Shown here: positions 34,768 to 42,331 of the stretch, one piece after another
Layout of the letters: every line of letters starts with the position of its first letter
Position numbering within the stretch: position 1 is the first letter of the stretch
From: Desulfobacterales bacterium
GTDB lineage: Bacteria; Desulfobacterota; Desulfobacteria; Desulfobacterales; SpSt-501
Direction: 5' to 3'
Length of the DNA: 53,798 nucleotides
Assembly (NCBI GenBank): GCA_030834695.1
Contig: JAUQXK010000071.1
Location: 1-53,798 of the forward strand
Made by a program: the position numbers and the translations under genes
The notes under the pieces: model-generated
Told to the model about the DNA's origin: nothing
The model's database searches: none
What the model saw: only the letters and a program-made list of their open reading frames with translations

Positions 34768-34823
34768 CAAGCTCGCTATCTCGGCCTTTATGACGGTATT
34801 GCGCCCAAAAAGCAAAATCAAAA

Positions 34824-34849
34824 TTCGGCAGAGTGCCGAATTTTGGGCA
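34824..34849 (+). promoter_or_regulatory. Upstream activating site for the larA-like/suyAB sigma-54 promoter
   Basis: Half-sites TTCGGCA (34824-34830), TGCCGAA (34834-34840) and TTGGGCA (34843-34849). The first two belong to a perfect 11-base inverted repeat (AAAATTCGGCA with TGCCGAATTTT). The end is 72 bp before the sigma-54 promoter, identical to the tctC site. It also lies about 57 bp before the activator gene, so it may allow autoregulation. Confidence 0.8.
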
Positions 34850-34920
34850 CAAGTTTTCACCGCGAGTTCGTTCGATCATTTTTTATTCTATTATTATAGA
34901 TAGATAAATTAAAATACGAT

Positions 34921-34937
34921 CTGGCAGCACTTTTGCT
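34921..34937 (+). promoter_or_regulatory. Sigma-54 promoter of the larA-like/suyAB unit
   Basis: CTGGCAGCACTTTTGCT matches the -24/-12 consensus with correct spacing (CTGGCA, TTGCT). Transcription would begin about 34948, 25 bases before the ATG at 34973. Confidence 0.85.
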
Positions 34938-34972
34938 AATTGCATCCGCAAAACTTTAAACGGACCCTTGCA

Positions 34973-36241
34973 ATGGTCGAGCTCAAATACGGCACCGGCA
35001 AAATCAGGATCGCAATCCCCGCAAAGGCCAAGGTATCCATCCTGGAGCCGCTGCGGGCACCCGTGCTCGATTCGGTAAAGGATGCGCTGGCAGAAGCCCT
35101 GCATGCGCCGCTCGGCTGCCCTGCAATTGAAGCTATCATTCAACAGCGCCGGCCCCGGTCGGTCGCCATTGCGGTTCCGGATGAAACCCGCCCCGCTCCG
35201 CTGCGCGAGGTTCTGCCTCCGCTTCTGGATCGGCTCGAATCCAAACTGGCGCGACCCGTTTCCGAGACCGTCACCCTGTTTATCGGCGGCGGCCTGCACC
35301 CGCCCGCGGATGGCACCGCCATCAAACGAATCCTGCCGGCCGACATTGCCCGCGGCTGCCGGATCGTCGCCCACGATGCGCGCACGGCCGCGATGCGCGA
35401 TTACGGCCCAACCTCGCGCGGCACGCCGGTGCGCATCAACGCCGCGTTTGCCGAAGCCGACCTCAAGATGGTCATCGGGCAGGTGGACCCACACCAATTC
35501 GTGGGGTTCACGGGCGGCTCCAAGGGAGTGGTCATCGGCTGCGCCGCACCGGATACCATCGAGAAGAATCACAGCCTCATGTCCCAGCCCAACGCCCAGG
35601 TCGGCCGGCTCGCCGGCAATCCGGTACGCGAAGACCTGACCGAGGCCGGCGAGATGGCCGGCATCGATCTGGCGGTCAACTTCGTGCTCGATGCGGACAA
35701 GCGGGTGGTGCATCTGACCGCCGGGATCCCTTCACGGGCGCTGGCGTCCTGTGCGGAGGTCTGCGCCAGGGTCTACGGAGTCGCCATCGCGGAAAAGTTC
35801 GACATCGTGGTGGCCTCCTGCGGGGGCTATCCCAAGGACATCTGCCTCTATCAGGCCCAGAAGGGTTTGAACCTGGCCTCGCAGGCCCTGAAGCCGGGCG
35901 GCCGCATCCTGCTATTGGCGGCCTCCCCTCAAGGCGTGGGCGATGACATCTATTTCGACTACGTCTCGCAGTTCACCTCGCCGGAGGAGGTCATCCGGGA
36001 CTTCAAGTCGAGCGGTTTCCGCATGGGCGCCCACAAGGCCTATCTTTTCGGCCGGACGCTGGTTAATTTTGACGTGGCGGTGTTTTCGGACCTGGACCCC
36101 GGCATTCTGCGCAAATGTCACCTGCGCGCGGCCGATCCGGCCACCGTCATCGATGAGTGGGTGTCGGCGTTCGAAGGCACTCCGGAACTGGCGGTCATTC
36201 CCAACGCCAACACGACGTATTTTTACCAAAAAGAAGGTTGA
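34973..36241 (+). CDS. larA: LarA-family nickel-pincer 2-hydroxyacid racemase/epimerase
   Basis: The 422-residue protein is of the LarA (lactate racemase, DUF2088) family, which racemises 2-hydroxy acids with a nickel-pincer nucleotide. The functional residues of L. plantarum LarA are visible: His174 and Lys184 in DPHQFVGFTGGSKG, the Ni ligand His200 in EKNHSLM, and a His at 109 in GGGLHPPADG for His108. The match of residue numbers supports ATG 34973. It is the first gene after a sigma-54 promoter and upstream of a SuyAB-like lyase, so it probably inverts the 2-hydroxy acid that the lyase uses. The family includes lactate, malate, phenyllactate and gluconate enzymes, so the substrate is inferred. 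The cofactor genes larB, larC and larE are not in the window. Confidence 0.85.
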   Translation: MVELKYGTGKIRIAIPAKAKVSILEPLRAPVLDSVKDALAEALHAPLGCPAIEAIIQQRRPRSVAIAVPDETRPAPLREVLPPLLDRLESKLARPVSETVTLFIGGGLHPPADGTAIKRILPADIARGCRIVAHDARTAAMRDYGPTSRGTPVRINAAFAEADLKMVIGQVDPHQFVGFTGGSKGVVIGCAAPDTIEKNHSLMSQPNAQVGRLAGNPVREDLTEAGEMAGIDLAVNFVLDADKRVVHLTAGIPSRALASCAEVCARVYGVAIAEKFDIVVASCGGYPKDICLYQAQKGLNLASQALKPGGRILLLAASPQGVGDDIYFDYVSQFTSPEEVIRDFKSSGFRMGAHKAYLFGRTLVNFDVAVFSDLDPGILRKCHLRAADPATVIDEWVSAFEGTPELAVIPNANTTYFYQKEG

Positions 36242-36326
36242 CCCGTTGTCCCGGTCAACTGTTGGCCCGTTCGGGAGGCAGCAGATGCCTTCTTGAGCTA
36301 ACGGGCAAACGGGTCCACGGGCCAAC
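36241..36326 (+). repeat. Long-range inverted repeat between larA-like and suyA-like genes
   Basis: GTTGGCCCGT (36261-36270) is perfectly complementary to ACGGGCCAAC (36317-36326), and ACCCGTT (36241-36247) to AACGGGT (36308-36314). It could fold in the mRNA of the intergenic region 36242-36396 and affect the relative expression of the flanking genes, or be a dispersed repeat. Confidence 0.45.
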
Positions 36327-36396
36327 GGACATACTGAGAAGCATCTCTAACAGGGTTCGGTTTCGATCGAATCCAAAAATATCGAGAGGAGGAAAC

Positions 36397-36675
36397 ATGA
36401 TTCAATTTTTGGTTCACGAAAAAGCCGACAACGTCGGTGTGGCTACGGTCGACATCAAGAAAGGGGAAAAAGTCACGGGCCTGTACATGGACTCTCAGAA
36501 AAAGGTCGAGGTCAAGGCCCTGCAGGACATCCCCCTCGGCCACAAGATCGCGCTGACGAACCTCAAGCAAGAGGGCGCCGTGATCAAATACGGCCATGAC
36601 ATCGGCCGGGTCGTGGCCGGCATCAAGACCGGCGAGCACGTTCACATTCATAATCTGAAGACCAGGAGGTGGTAA
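36397..36675 (+). CDS. suyA: Small subunit of UxaA-family lyase, SuyA-like (SAF domain)
   Basis: The 92-residue protein is a single SAF domain of the altronate dehydratase N-terminal type: [43 protein letters not shown], then [12 protein letters not shown]. In (2R)-sulfolactate sulfo-lyase the enzyme is split into SuyA (about 90 residues) and SuyB (about 390), as here; classic UxaA/GarD are single chains. The tail [10 protein letters not shown] and the spacing match SuyA as I recall it. Other split UxaA enzymes (sugar-acid dehydratases) remain possible. GAGAGGAGG precedes ATG 36397, and the large subunit begins two bases after the stop. Confidence 0.72.
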   Translation: MIQFLVHEKADNVGVATVDIKKGEKVTGLYMDSQKKVEVKALQDIPLGHKIALTNLKQEGAVIKYGHDIGRVVAGIKTGEHVHIHNLKTRRW

Positions 36676-36677
36676 TC

Positions 36678-37850
36678 ATGGCCAAAGCCAAAAATCCCAA
36701 AGTTTTCGCCTATCGCCGGGAGAACGGCCGGGTCGGCATCCGCAACCATGTGGTGATTCTCCCGCTCGACGACCTGAGCAATTCCGCCTGCGAAAAGGTG
36801 GCCCACAACGTCAAGGGCTGCAAGGCCATCCCGCACGCCTACGGGCGCTTGCAGTTCGGAAAAGACCTGGAGCTGTTCTTCCGCACCATGATCGGCACCG
36901 GCGCCAACCCCAATGTGGCCGCCGTGGTGGTGATCGGTATCGAGCCCGAGTGGACCAACCGCATCGTGGAGGGCGTCGCCAAGACCGGCAAGCCCGTGGC
37001 GGGCTTCAGCATCGAGCGCTACGGCGAGTTCAAGACCGTCGAGATGGCCAGCTGGAAGGCCAAGGAATACGTCCAGTGGGCGAGCGAGCTGCGCCGCGAG
37101 CCGGTGGATCTGAAAGAGGTCTGGGTCAGCGTCAAGTGCGGCGAGAGCGACACGACGAGCGGCCTCGCCTCCAACCCCACGGTCGGCAATGCCTTGGAGA
37201 AGCTGGTCGCCATGGGCGGCACCTGCAGCTTCGGCGAGACCAGCGAGATCACCGGCGCCGAAATGGTCTGCCAGGAGCGCGCGGCCAACCGCAAGCTCGG
37301 CGAGCAGTTCATGGCCACCTTCAATGCCTACCAGAAGATGATCGACGACAACAAGACCGACGACCTGTCCGGCTCCCAGCCCACCAAGGGCAACATCCGC
37401 GGCGGCCTGACCACGATCGAAGAGAAGGCCTTCGGCAACCTGCAGAAGATCGGCAAGAAGATCAGCTACGTGGGCGTGCTGGACAAGGCCGAGGCGCCCA
37501 CCGGCAAGGGGCTTTGGTTCATGGACACCTCCAGCGCTGCGGCCGAGGCCGTGACGCTCTGGGCGGCGGCCGGCTTCGTGGCGCATTTCTTCCCCACCGG
37601 CCAGGGCAACATCATCGGCAATCCCATCGAGCCGGTGATCAAGCTGACCGCCAATCCGCTCACGGCCAAGACCATGAGCGAGCACGTCGACTACGACTGC
37701 TCGGCCATCCTGCGCGGCGAGATGACGCTCGACCAGTCGGGCGACAACCTGATCCAGATGCTCGTCCGCACCTGCAACGGCCGCCTGACCGCCCAGGAGG
37801 TGCTCGGCCACGAGGAGTTCGTTCTGACCAAGCTGTACGAAAGCGCCTGA
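36678..37850 (+). CDS. suyB: Large subunit of UxaA-family lyase, SuyB-like
   Basis: The 390-residue protein is the catalytic part of the UxaA/GarD/SuyB family: [72 protein letters not shown] (Cys metal ligand), [40 protein letters not shown] and the C-terminal LTKLYESA. The length and end resemble SuyB, which cleaves (2R)-sulfolactate to pyruvate and sulfite; altronate and galactarate dehydratases share the fold. It is tightly coupled to the SAF subunit (AGGAGGTGG before ATG 36678). Together with the racemase and TctABC it suggests a sulfolactate or related 2-hydroxyacid pathway; the released sulfite could be reduced for energy. The assignment rests on recall of SuyB. Confidence 0.78.
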   Translation: MAKAKNPKVFAYRRENGRVGIRNHVVILPLDDLSNSACEKVAHNVKGCKAIPHAYGRLQFGKDLELFFRTMIGTGANPNVAAVVVIGIEPEWTNRIVEGVAKTGKPVAGFSIERYGEFKTVEMASWKAKEYVQWASELRREPVDLKEVWVSVKCGESDTTSGLASNPTVGNALEKLVAMGGTCSFGETSEITGAEMVCQERAANRKLGEQFMATFNAYQKMIDDNKTDDLSGSQPTKGNIRGGLTTIEEKAFGNLQKIGKKISYVGVLDKAEAPTGKGLWFMDTSSAAAEAVTLWAAAGFVAHFFPTGQGNIIGNPIEPVIKLTANPLTAKTMSEHVDYDCSAILRGEMTLDQSGDNLIQMLVRTCNGRLTAQEVLGHEEFVLTKLYESA

Positions 37851-38686
37851 TCACGCACCGCCGGGAGAGGGCCTCACCGCCCTCTTCCGGGCGGTATACC
37901 TATCAGGGTAGAATAGCTTCAAGAAATTGAAAATGGGATTTGTCTCCGGGGAAAAGCCGGAGTGAACCATTCCGATTTCACTTTGCTCCTCAAAATACAC
38001 GATTGACAGCATTTGATAGCCTGTCCGGCGATGACAACAATGAAGCCGTCGGACGACTGACCTGAGATCCTATCCTCTTTTTTAAAATCCGATCGCAGTT
38101 TCTCCTCTCCACCTGGTTTTATTCCCAAAAAGAGAATCTAATTTTTATTGCAGCGATGTCCATGGAGGGGTTATCAACCTGCAAATCACCAACCCGACCG
38201 ATTTGCGGCCCAAATGGCTATCACAGCGTAGTACTTTCCACAGCATGGTTAATTAATCGGCCGAAGCAAAGCAAAGAAGTCGATTATCAGCATAACTATC
38301 TATTTTAAAACATAATTATTGAACGTTATACTAAAAGAATCTTTGGTTATTTATACTTTTAAAATACACTCCTGACAGTATTTAAACGGCCACCTGCCAA
38401 TGATAAAGTTCGACCTATCGCGGCAGCCAGCTCGCTTTTCACCCCGCCTCCTGCACGTCACGATGATAGCTGAATGACTTTCAATAAGTATCGATTCTAA
38501 AGTACTGTTTTTCTCTTTGACCTAAATTTATTTTCAGAAGGGAGGTGCTGAGGATTCGTCTTTCCCCTAGGGACTTCAGCTCATGCTCAACGCGCTTTTT
38601 AAGAGACATATCTCTCGCATGCACGTGGGGCATACGCAGCTCCAAGAAGGGCATGGTTGGCAAGAACCAATTATAAAGGAGGTAGC
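37851..38686. other. 836-bp gene-free region with imperfect direct repeats
   Basis: No convincing gene is seen. Two related blocks begin AAAATACAC...TGACAG...ATTT at 37992 and 38361, about 369 bp apart, with further partial similarity over ~45 bases. Otherwise the stretch is AT-rich around 38260-38400 and has no terminator I can name after suyB. The 3' end holds AAGGAGGTAGC, the ribosome site of the cytochrome-like gene. Confidence 0.45.
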
Positions 38687-40426
38687 ATGAAAACCAAAAG
38701 AGTCCCTTACCGGCATCGGTCACATGATGAATCGTCATCGTTGGAAGGGCCCAATCGATTCGGCTCATCAGCTTGGGCCCTGTTGCTTTCCTTCGTTGTA
38801 GGATTTTTCTTTATGTGCAATGTCGCACAGGCCCAGAATCAAGCCCAATTGTTCCAACGCATCGACGAGGGATTTCGCCTCTGGACACAGGAGACATGGA
38901 ACGGCAATGGCCGGACCTGCAGCACCTGCCATATTCCTGCCGAAGCCTACAACATCTTTCCGGCGACCATCAAAAGACTCGGCAAGACGGACAAAGACCT
39001 CGTTTTTGCGACCAACGTACCAGGGCTCGAGAACATCGATTTGGTCAGGTCGCATGCGCTGTTCAACATCCTGGGGAGCACCCCCTGCGGCGCCGATGAA
39101 CCCGAGTGCTGGGAGGAAGCCGAAGCCGAAGGGCAGCATCCCGGGCCGATTTTCCGCAGCACGATGGGAGTATTTGGGCTGGAAATTACCTCAACGAACA
39201 ACCGTGCGACATTTCCCGGTACGCCCTTGCTTCCTGCGGCGTGCAGCGACGGAGTGGAGAACCAGCTGGCTCAGCTCGGCTGGTCGGGCGACGGCTCGCC
39301 GGGTACTCCAAAAATCTTGCCAGATAATCCCTGCCAGGTCCATCACGGCTTCGTTGATCCCGCTGCCGACGGCTCCATCCGCGCTTTCTGCAACGGTGCA
39401 ATTGCACAACACCACACCAAGAGCCTGGAACGGATACCAGGAGTCGATTTCCGCCTTCCCACCGAAAATGAGCTGGCCGCCCTGGATGCATTCCAGCGGT
39501 GGCTGGGCCGACGTCCGCTGACGGCGGAAGAGAACGCGAAGCAGGGCACCTCGGGCGCACCCGCATCGGAGTTCGTCCTCAACCTGCTCAAGTTCAAGGA
39601 TTCCCGCGTCGCCCTCGGTCGCGATCATTATATCGGTCCGGCTGAGTTCGCAGGACCTGGTGCCCCTTCAAACCCAAACGCCGGAGCGGGCTGCAACGCC
39701 TGCCACAACAATGCAGGCGCCAAGAGCGTTATCGCCGGCCCACCCGAGAACATCAACATAAACACGGACGTCGAGCTCGGCAGCGATGACATCGGTCTGG
39801 CGGTAGTCGGTGTTGCTTTGCCGTTTGACGAGGGCGCTTCGGATATCTTCGGGCCCCGACGAGCGCCCACGTTCGAGGATGCGTTCAACATCCAGTCCGT
39901 CATCGAGGCGTCACAGAAGAAAGGCTGGTTCCATAACCATCGAGCCATCGACGATTTTGAAAAAGCGATCGCCTTCTATATCTCAGAAGACTTCACCACC
40001 GCGGGAGCGGGGATATTCACCAGCGAGGCGGTCATGCGGAATGGCAATGCGAGTGGGAGCATCCGTTTCCCCAAGGGGGACGGAATCGAGCATCTAGGCG
40101 CGTTCCTGAGGGCGCTGAACGCGTTCTACAACCTGCGCGACTGCGAACGGCTGCTCGACGAAGCCATTCAACGGATCGGCATGGGCATCTCCTCGGAGAA
40201 CCCAATCCGCCATTGCCGGTTCAACCTGAGCTATGTGCAGCGGGTTCTGAGTGAATCGAAACTTCCGAAATTGCACTTAGACGTTCAAGTCGGTGCCGCA
40301 CTGAATAACGCTACACTCAAACTCCTGCACAAGCCGACTGCATGGCAGCTTAAACTAATTAAAGCGGCGGTTCGTGTTATGCGCAATTCCATTGCCATCC
40401 AAACTTCGCCGCCACCGGCCTCCTAA
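38687..40426 (+). CDS. Secreted di-haem cytochrome c-like protein
   Basis: The 579-residue protein has an N-terminal basic region and hydrophobic segment (ALLLSFVVGFFFMCNVAQAQ), so it is exported. Two CxxCH haem c sites are visible: CSTCH (about residue 87, GRTCSTCHIP) and CNACH (about residue 344, GCNACHNNAG). The sequence between is long and includes HHTKSLERIPGVDFRLPTENELAALDAFQRWLG, a pattern seen in large extracytoplasmic cytochromes of the CcpA/MauG-like superfamily. That assignment is uncertain because the usual cytochrome c peroxidase motifs are not all evident. It would carry or use electrons in the periplasm. The ribosome site AAGGAGGTAGC precedes the ATG. Confidence 0.82.
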   Translation: MKTKRVPYRHRSHDESSSLEGPNRFGSSAWALLLSFVVGFFFMCNVAQAQNQAQLFQRIDEGFRLWTQETWNGNGRTCSTCHIPAEAYNIFPATIKRLGKTDKDLVFATNVPGLENIDLVRSHALFNILGSTPCGADEPECWEEAEAEGQHPGPIFRSTMGVFGLEITSTNNRATFPGTPLLPAACSDGVENQLAQLGWSGDGSPGTPKILPDNPCQVHHGFVDPAADGSIRAFCNGAIAQHHTKSLERIPGVDFRLPTENELAALDAFQRWLGRRPLTAEENAKQGTSGAPASEFVLNLLKFKDSRVALGRDHYIGPAEFAGPGAPSNPNAGAGCNACHNNAGAKSVIAGPPENININTDVELGSDDIGLAVVGVALPFDEGASDIFGPRRAPTFEDAFNIQSVIEASQKKGWFHNHRAIDDFEKAIAFYISEDFTTAGAGIFTSEAVMRNGNASGSIRFPKGDGIEHLGAFLRALNAFYNLRDCERLLDEAIQRIGMGISSENPIRHCRFNLSYVQRVLSESKLPKLHLDVQVGAALNNATLKLLHKPTAWQLKLIKAAVRVMRNSIAIQTSPPPAS

Positions 40427-40461
40427 CATAGACGGTTAGGCCCATTTTGCGCACATTATAG

Positions 40462-40498
40462 ATGCCCCGGTTGTCCTCGACGGCCGGGGCATACTTTT
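40462..40498 (+). terminator. Terminator of the cytochrome-like gene
   Basis: ATGCCCCGG (40462-40470) pairs with CCGGGGCAT (40484-40492), followed by ACTTTT. It lies about 35 bases after the stop. The rest of 40499-40895 shows nothing I can support as a gene. Confidence 0.75.
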
Positions 40499-40895
40499 GG
40501 AAGGAGTGCCGGATCGCATGCTGCCGGGCGAGTTTTTTGAGCGTTTCGATTCTCACTTTGGCGCTGTTTTTCTTTTTTTTTCAGAAAACCGCACAGATGA
40601 TGAACTTCTGTCGGATATCATCCAATCATCGCTCTATTACGGACAGTGATCACAATCCGGTAAATCACAAATAAGTGGAACTATGAAAAATTTTTATGGG
40701 CTGTAAAATTCATTTGATTTTCATCGCTTAGCCGGGATATACTTCAACTGAATCGGGTCATGCTTCTCATCTCTATTCCGGGCCAGAAAATCACCACCCA
40801 CTTGGCCGACGGCCCAGAGTTCTTCTCTCCTGTCAGTCCTTCATTTCGGCATCGCCTTTTTATTTGGCATAACCAACAAAAAAGGAGGTGTGCGG

Positions 40896-40946
40896 ATGAA
40901 AAAACATAGTAATAGGTTTCCCCCCACCCTGCCCCTAAGGGAGTGA
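40896..40946 (+). CDS. Candidate leader peptide (16 residues)
   Basis: A 17-codon ORF (MKKHSNRFPPTLPLRE) starts at ATG 40896 behind an excellent ribosome site, AAAGGAGGTG. Its last codons form the 5' arm of the hairpin at 40931-40967 and its TGA lies in the hairpin loop. This is the plan of an attenuator leader upstream of the phospholipase-C-like gene, but it could equally be a tiny unrelated protein. Confidence 0.45.
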   Translation: MKKHSNRFPPTLPLRE

Positions 40947-40967
40947 TTTGTCCTTTAGGGGCTTTTT
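40931..40967 (+). terminator. Terminator/attenuator hairpin over the leader ORF
   Basis: GCCCCTAAGG (40931-40940) pairs with CCTTTAGGGGC (40952-40962), with one bulge, followed by TTTTT. It lies before the phospholipase-C-like gene (41044) and overlaps the leader ORF, so translation of the leader could prevent it from forming. Confidence 0.7.
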
Positions 40968-41043
40968 GCTTCTCCTTGCTGATTCATTGTTGCCCAGAAC
41001 CAAGCACCGATGCATGGAATCTCTTAGACCAAGGAGGGACGCT

Positions 41044-42027
41044 ATGGAAAAGGGACATGGAAGAAAACTCCCGGCGATCGTTGCGGTGGTTATTCTCTTT
41101 TCTGCAGTATCGGCAACCCAAGCATTCGGTTGGGGGTCTGCGGTTCATGCCTACATTGATGACCATCTTGGAAGAAGGGGGCCTGTGAGAAACTTGAACG
41201 AGATTTATGGTGCCATGGTGCCGGACGTTTTCAACTTTCTCTTCTCGGACATGGATATGATGAAATATCTTTACACCGTTACGCATTACCAAGGTGTAGG
41301 CTATCCTGATGACTACATCAATGTCTGGGAAAAATCTCACTGTATTTTTTCAAAAGCCGTCGCTTTCGGGTTCGTCAGCCATAACGGAAATTTCGGGGCG
41401 GATTTGACTGCACACCATTTCAGTCTGGCTCTACCGGAAGGAAATAATGGATATGTGATTCAAAAGGCGGCAAGTCTTAGGAAAAATATCCTGCCGCTAA
41501 TGCTTAATAATGGGATTATTTTGCCCGATCCCGTGATCGACGAACTATGCCACGACCTCGTCGAATTTGCCTTGGACGTAATGATCACCCAGCAAAACAG
41601 AGGCCTTGCAGCCAAAATATCGACAGCAGCGATGTTACGAACTCCTGAATTTCCACTCATTTTAGTAAAATCGTACGCAAAGGGGCTGGTACAACAACAA
41701 TTCCCGGAAGCGGATAATTATCCAGCAGCAGTGAAGCTGATTTTAAAAGCAGAAAACGAATTTCGTAAAAGCATGATAGCATATGGGCAGGCCCTCATGC
41801 AGGATGAAGAGACTGCCATCGATTTAATCGCACAACAATTGGTGGATCTTGCCAAGGCATTTTTAGGCGGTTTGCCGCCCAACGTTGATGAGAAAGTTTT
41901 TCTCGGCTTGGCAAAATATGGGCTTGTTACATCAATGGAGATTTGCAGCGAGGATTTTAACCGGGAGCTCCAAGCGACGATCGATTATGTGGCCGACAAA
42001 CTTGCCGGTAATGGAATTTCCTACTAA
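41044..42027 (+). CDS. Secreted zinc-dependent phospholipase C/S1-P1-like protein
   Basis: The 327-residue protein has a signal peptide (LPAIVAVVILFSAVSATQAFG). The mature N-terminus WGSAVHAYIDDHLG then offers the Trp and His that bind zinc in phospholipase C/S1-P1-type enzymes. Next come GAMVPDVFNF, YTVTHYQGVGYP and GFVSHNGNFGADLTAHH, a His/Asp pattern of the PF00882-like fold. The C-terminal half is helical with no clear motif. It would act on phospholipids or other phosphodiesters outside the cytoplasm; the substrate is not known. It is AT-richer than its neighbours, perhaps acquired. AAGGAGGGAC precedes ATG 41044. Confidence 0.72.
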   Translation: MEKGHGRKLPAIVAVVILFSAVSATQAFGWGSAVHAYIDDHLGRRGPVRNLNEIYGAMVPDVFNFLFSDMDMMKYLYTVTHYQGVGYPDDYINVWEKSHCIFSKAVAFGFVSHNGNFGADLTAHHFSLALPEGNNGYVIQKAASLRKNILPLMLNNGIILPDPVIDELCHDLVEFALDVMITQQNRGLAAKISTAAMLRTPEFPLILVKSYAKGLVQQQFPEADNYPAAVKLILKAENEFRKSMIAYGQALMQDEETAIDLIAQQLVDLAKAFLGGLPPNVDEKVFLGLAKYGLVTSMEICSEDFNRELQATIDYVADKLAGNGISY

Positions 42028-42034
42028 CGCTACA

Positions 42035-42077
42035 TAACCATGGCCCCCGGCAGACGTTGCGTCGGGGGTTATGGTTA
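42035..42077 (+). terminator. Hairpin after the phospholipase-C-like gene
   Basis: TAACCAT (42035-42041) pairs with ATGGTTA (42071-42077), and CCCCCG (42044-42049) with CGGGGG (42063-42068). There is no T-run, so it may end transcription only partly. Confidence 0.55.
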
Positions 42078-42226
42078 TCGATACAAAACGATCTATAATA
42101 TGTTGAAAGCACGTTGAGGAACAATGCAATCATTCAATAGCAGCACAACCGGGTGATCGTGGAAACCGTCCGCAATGATTTATCGCGATGTTGCCTTCAT
42201 CTGATTAATCGTCTCGAAATAGTACT

Positions 42227-42301
42227 GTCATGCCGGACGTGATCCGGCATCCAGAACGGGTTGAATCCACTGGATTCCGGCTAAAAACATGCCGGAATGA
42301 C
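42227..42301. repeat. Extragenic palindromic repeat (75 bp)
   Basis: The unit has inverted ends GTCATGCCGG (42227-42236) and CCGGAATGAC (42292-42301). The centre holds CCGGCATCCAG and CTGGATTCCGG. It belongs to the same dispersed class as 5523-5570. The apparent reading frame through it is not coding, which is why a later start was taken for the next gene. Confidence 0.7.
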
Positions 42302-42331
42302 GACGTAAAGACAATTATGAGGCCCTTAATA

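Noticed and set aside
36648-37811. 387-codon open frame on the - strand
   Set aside because: Antisense to the suyB-like gene; composition unlike a protein.
38520-38686. Riboswitch before the cytochrome-like gene
   Set aside because: Some short complementary stretches exist, but no known riboswitch core (for example a c-di-GMP type) could be recognised.
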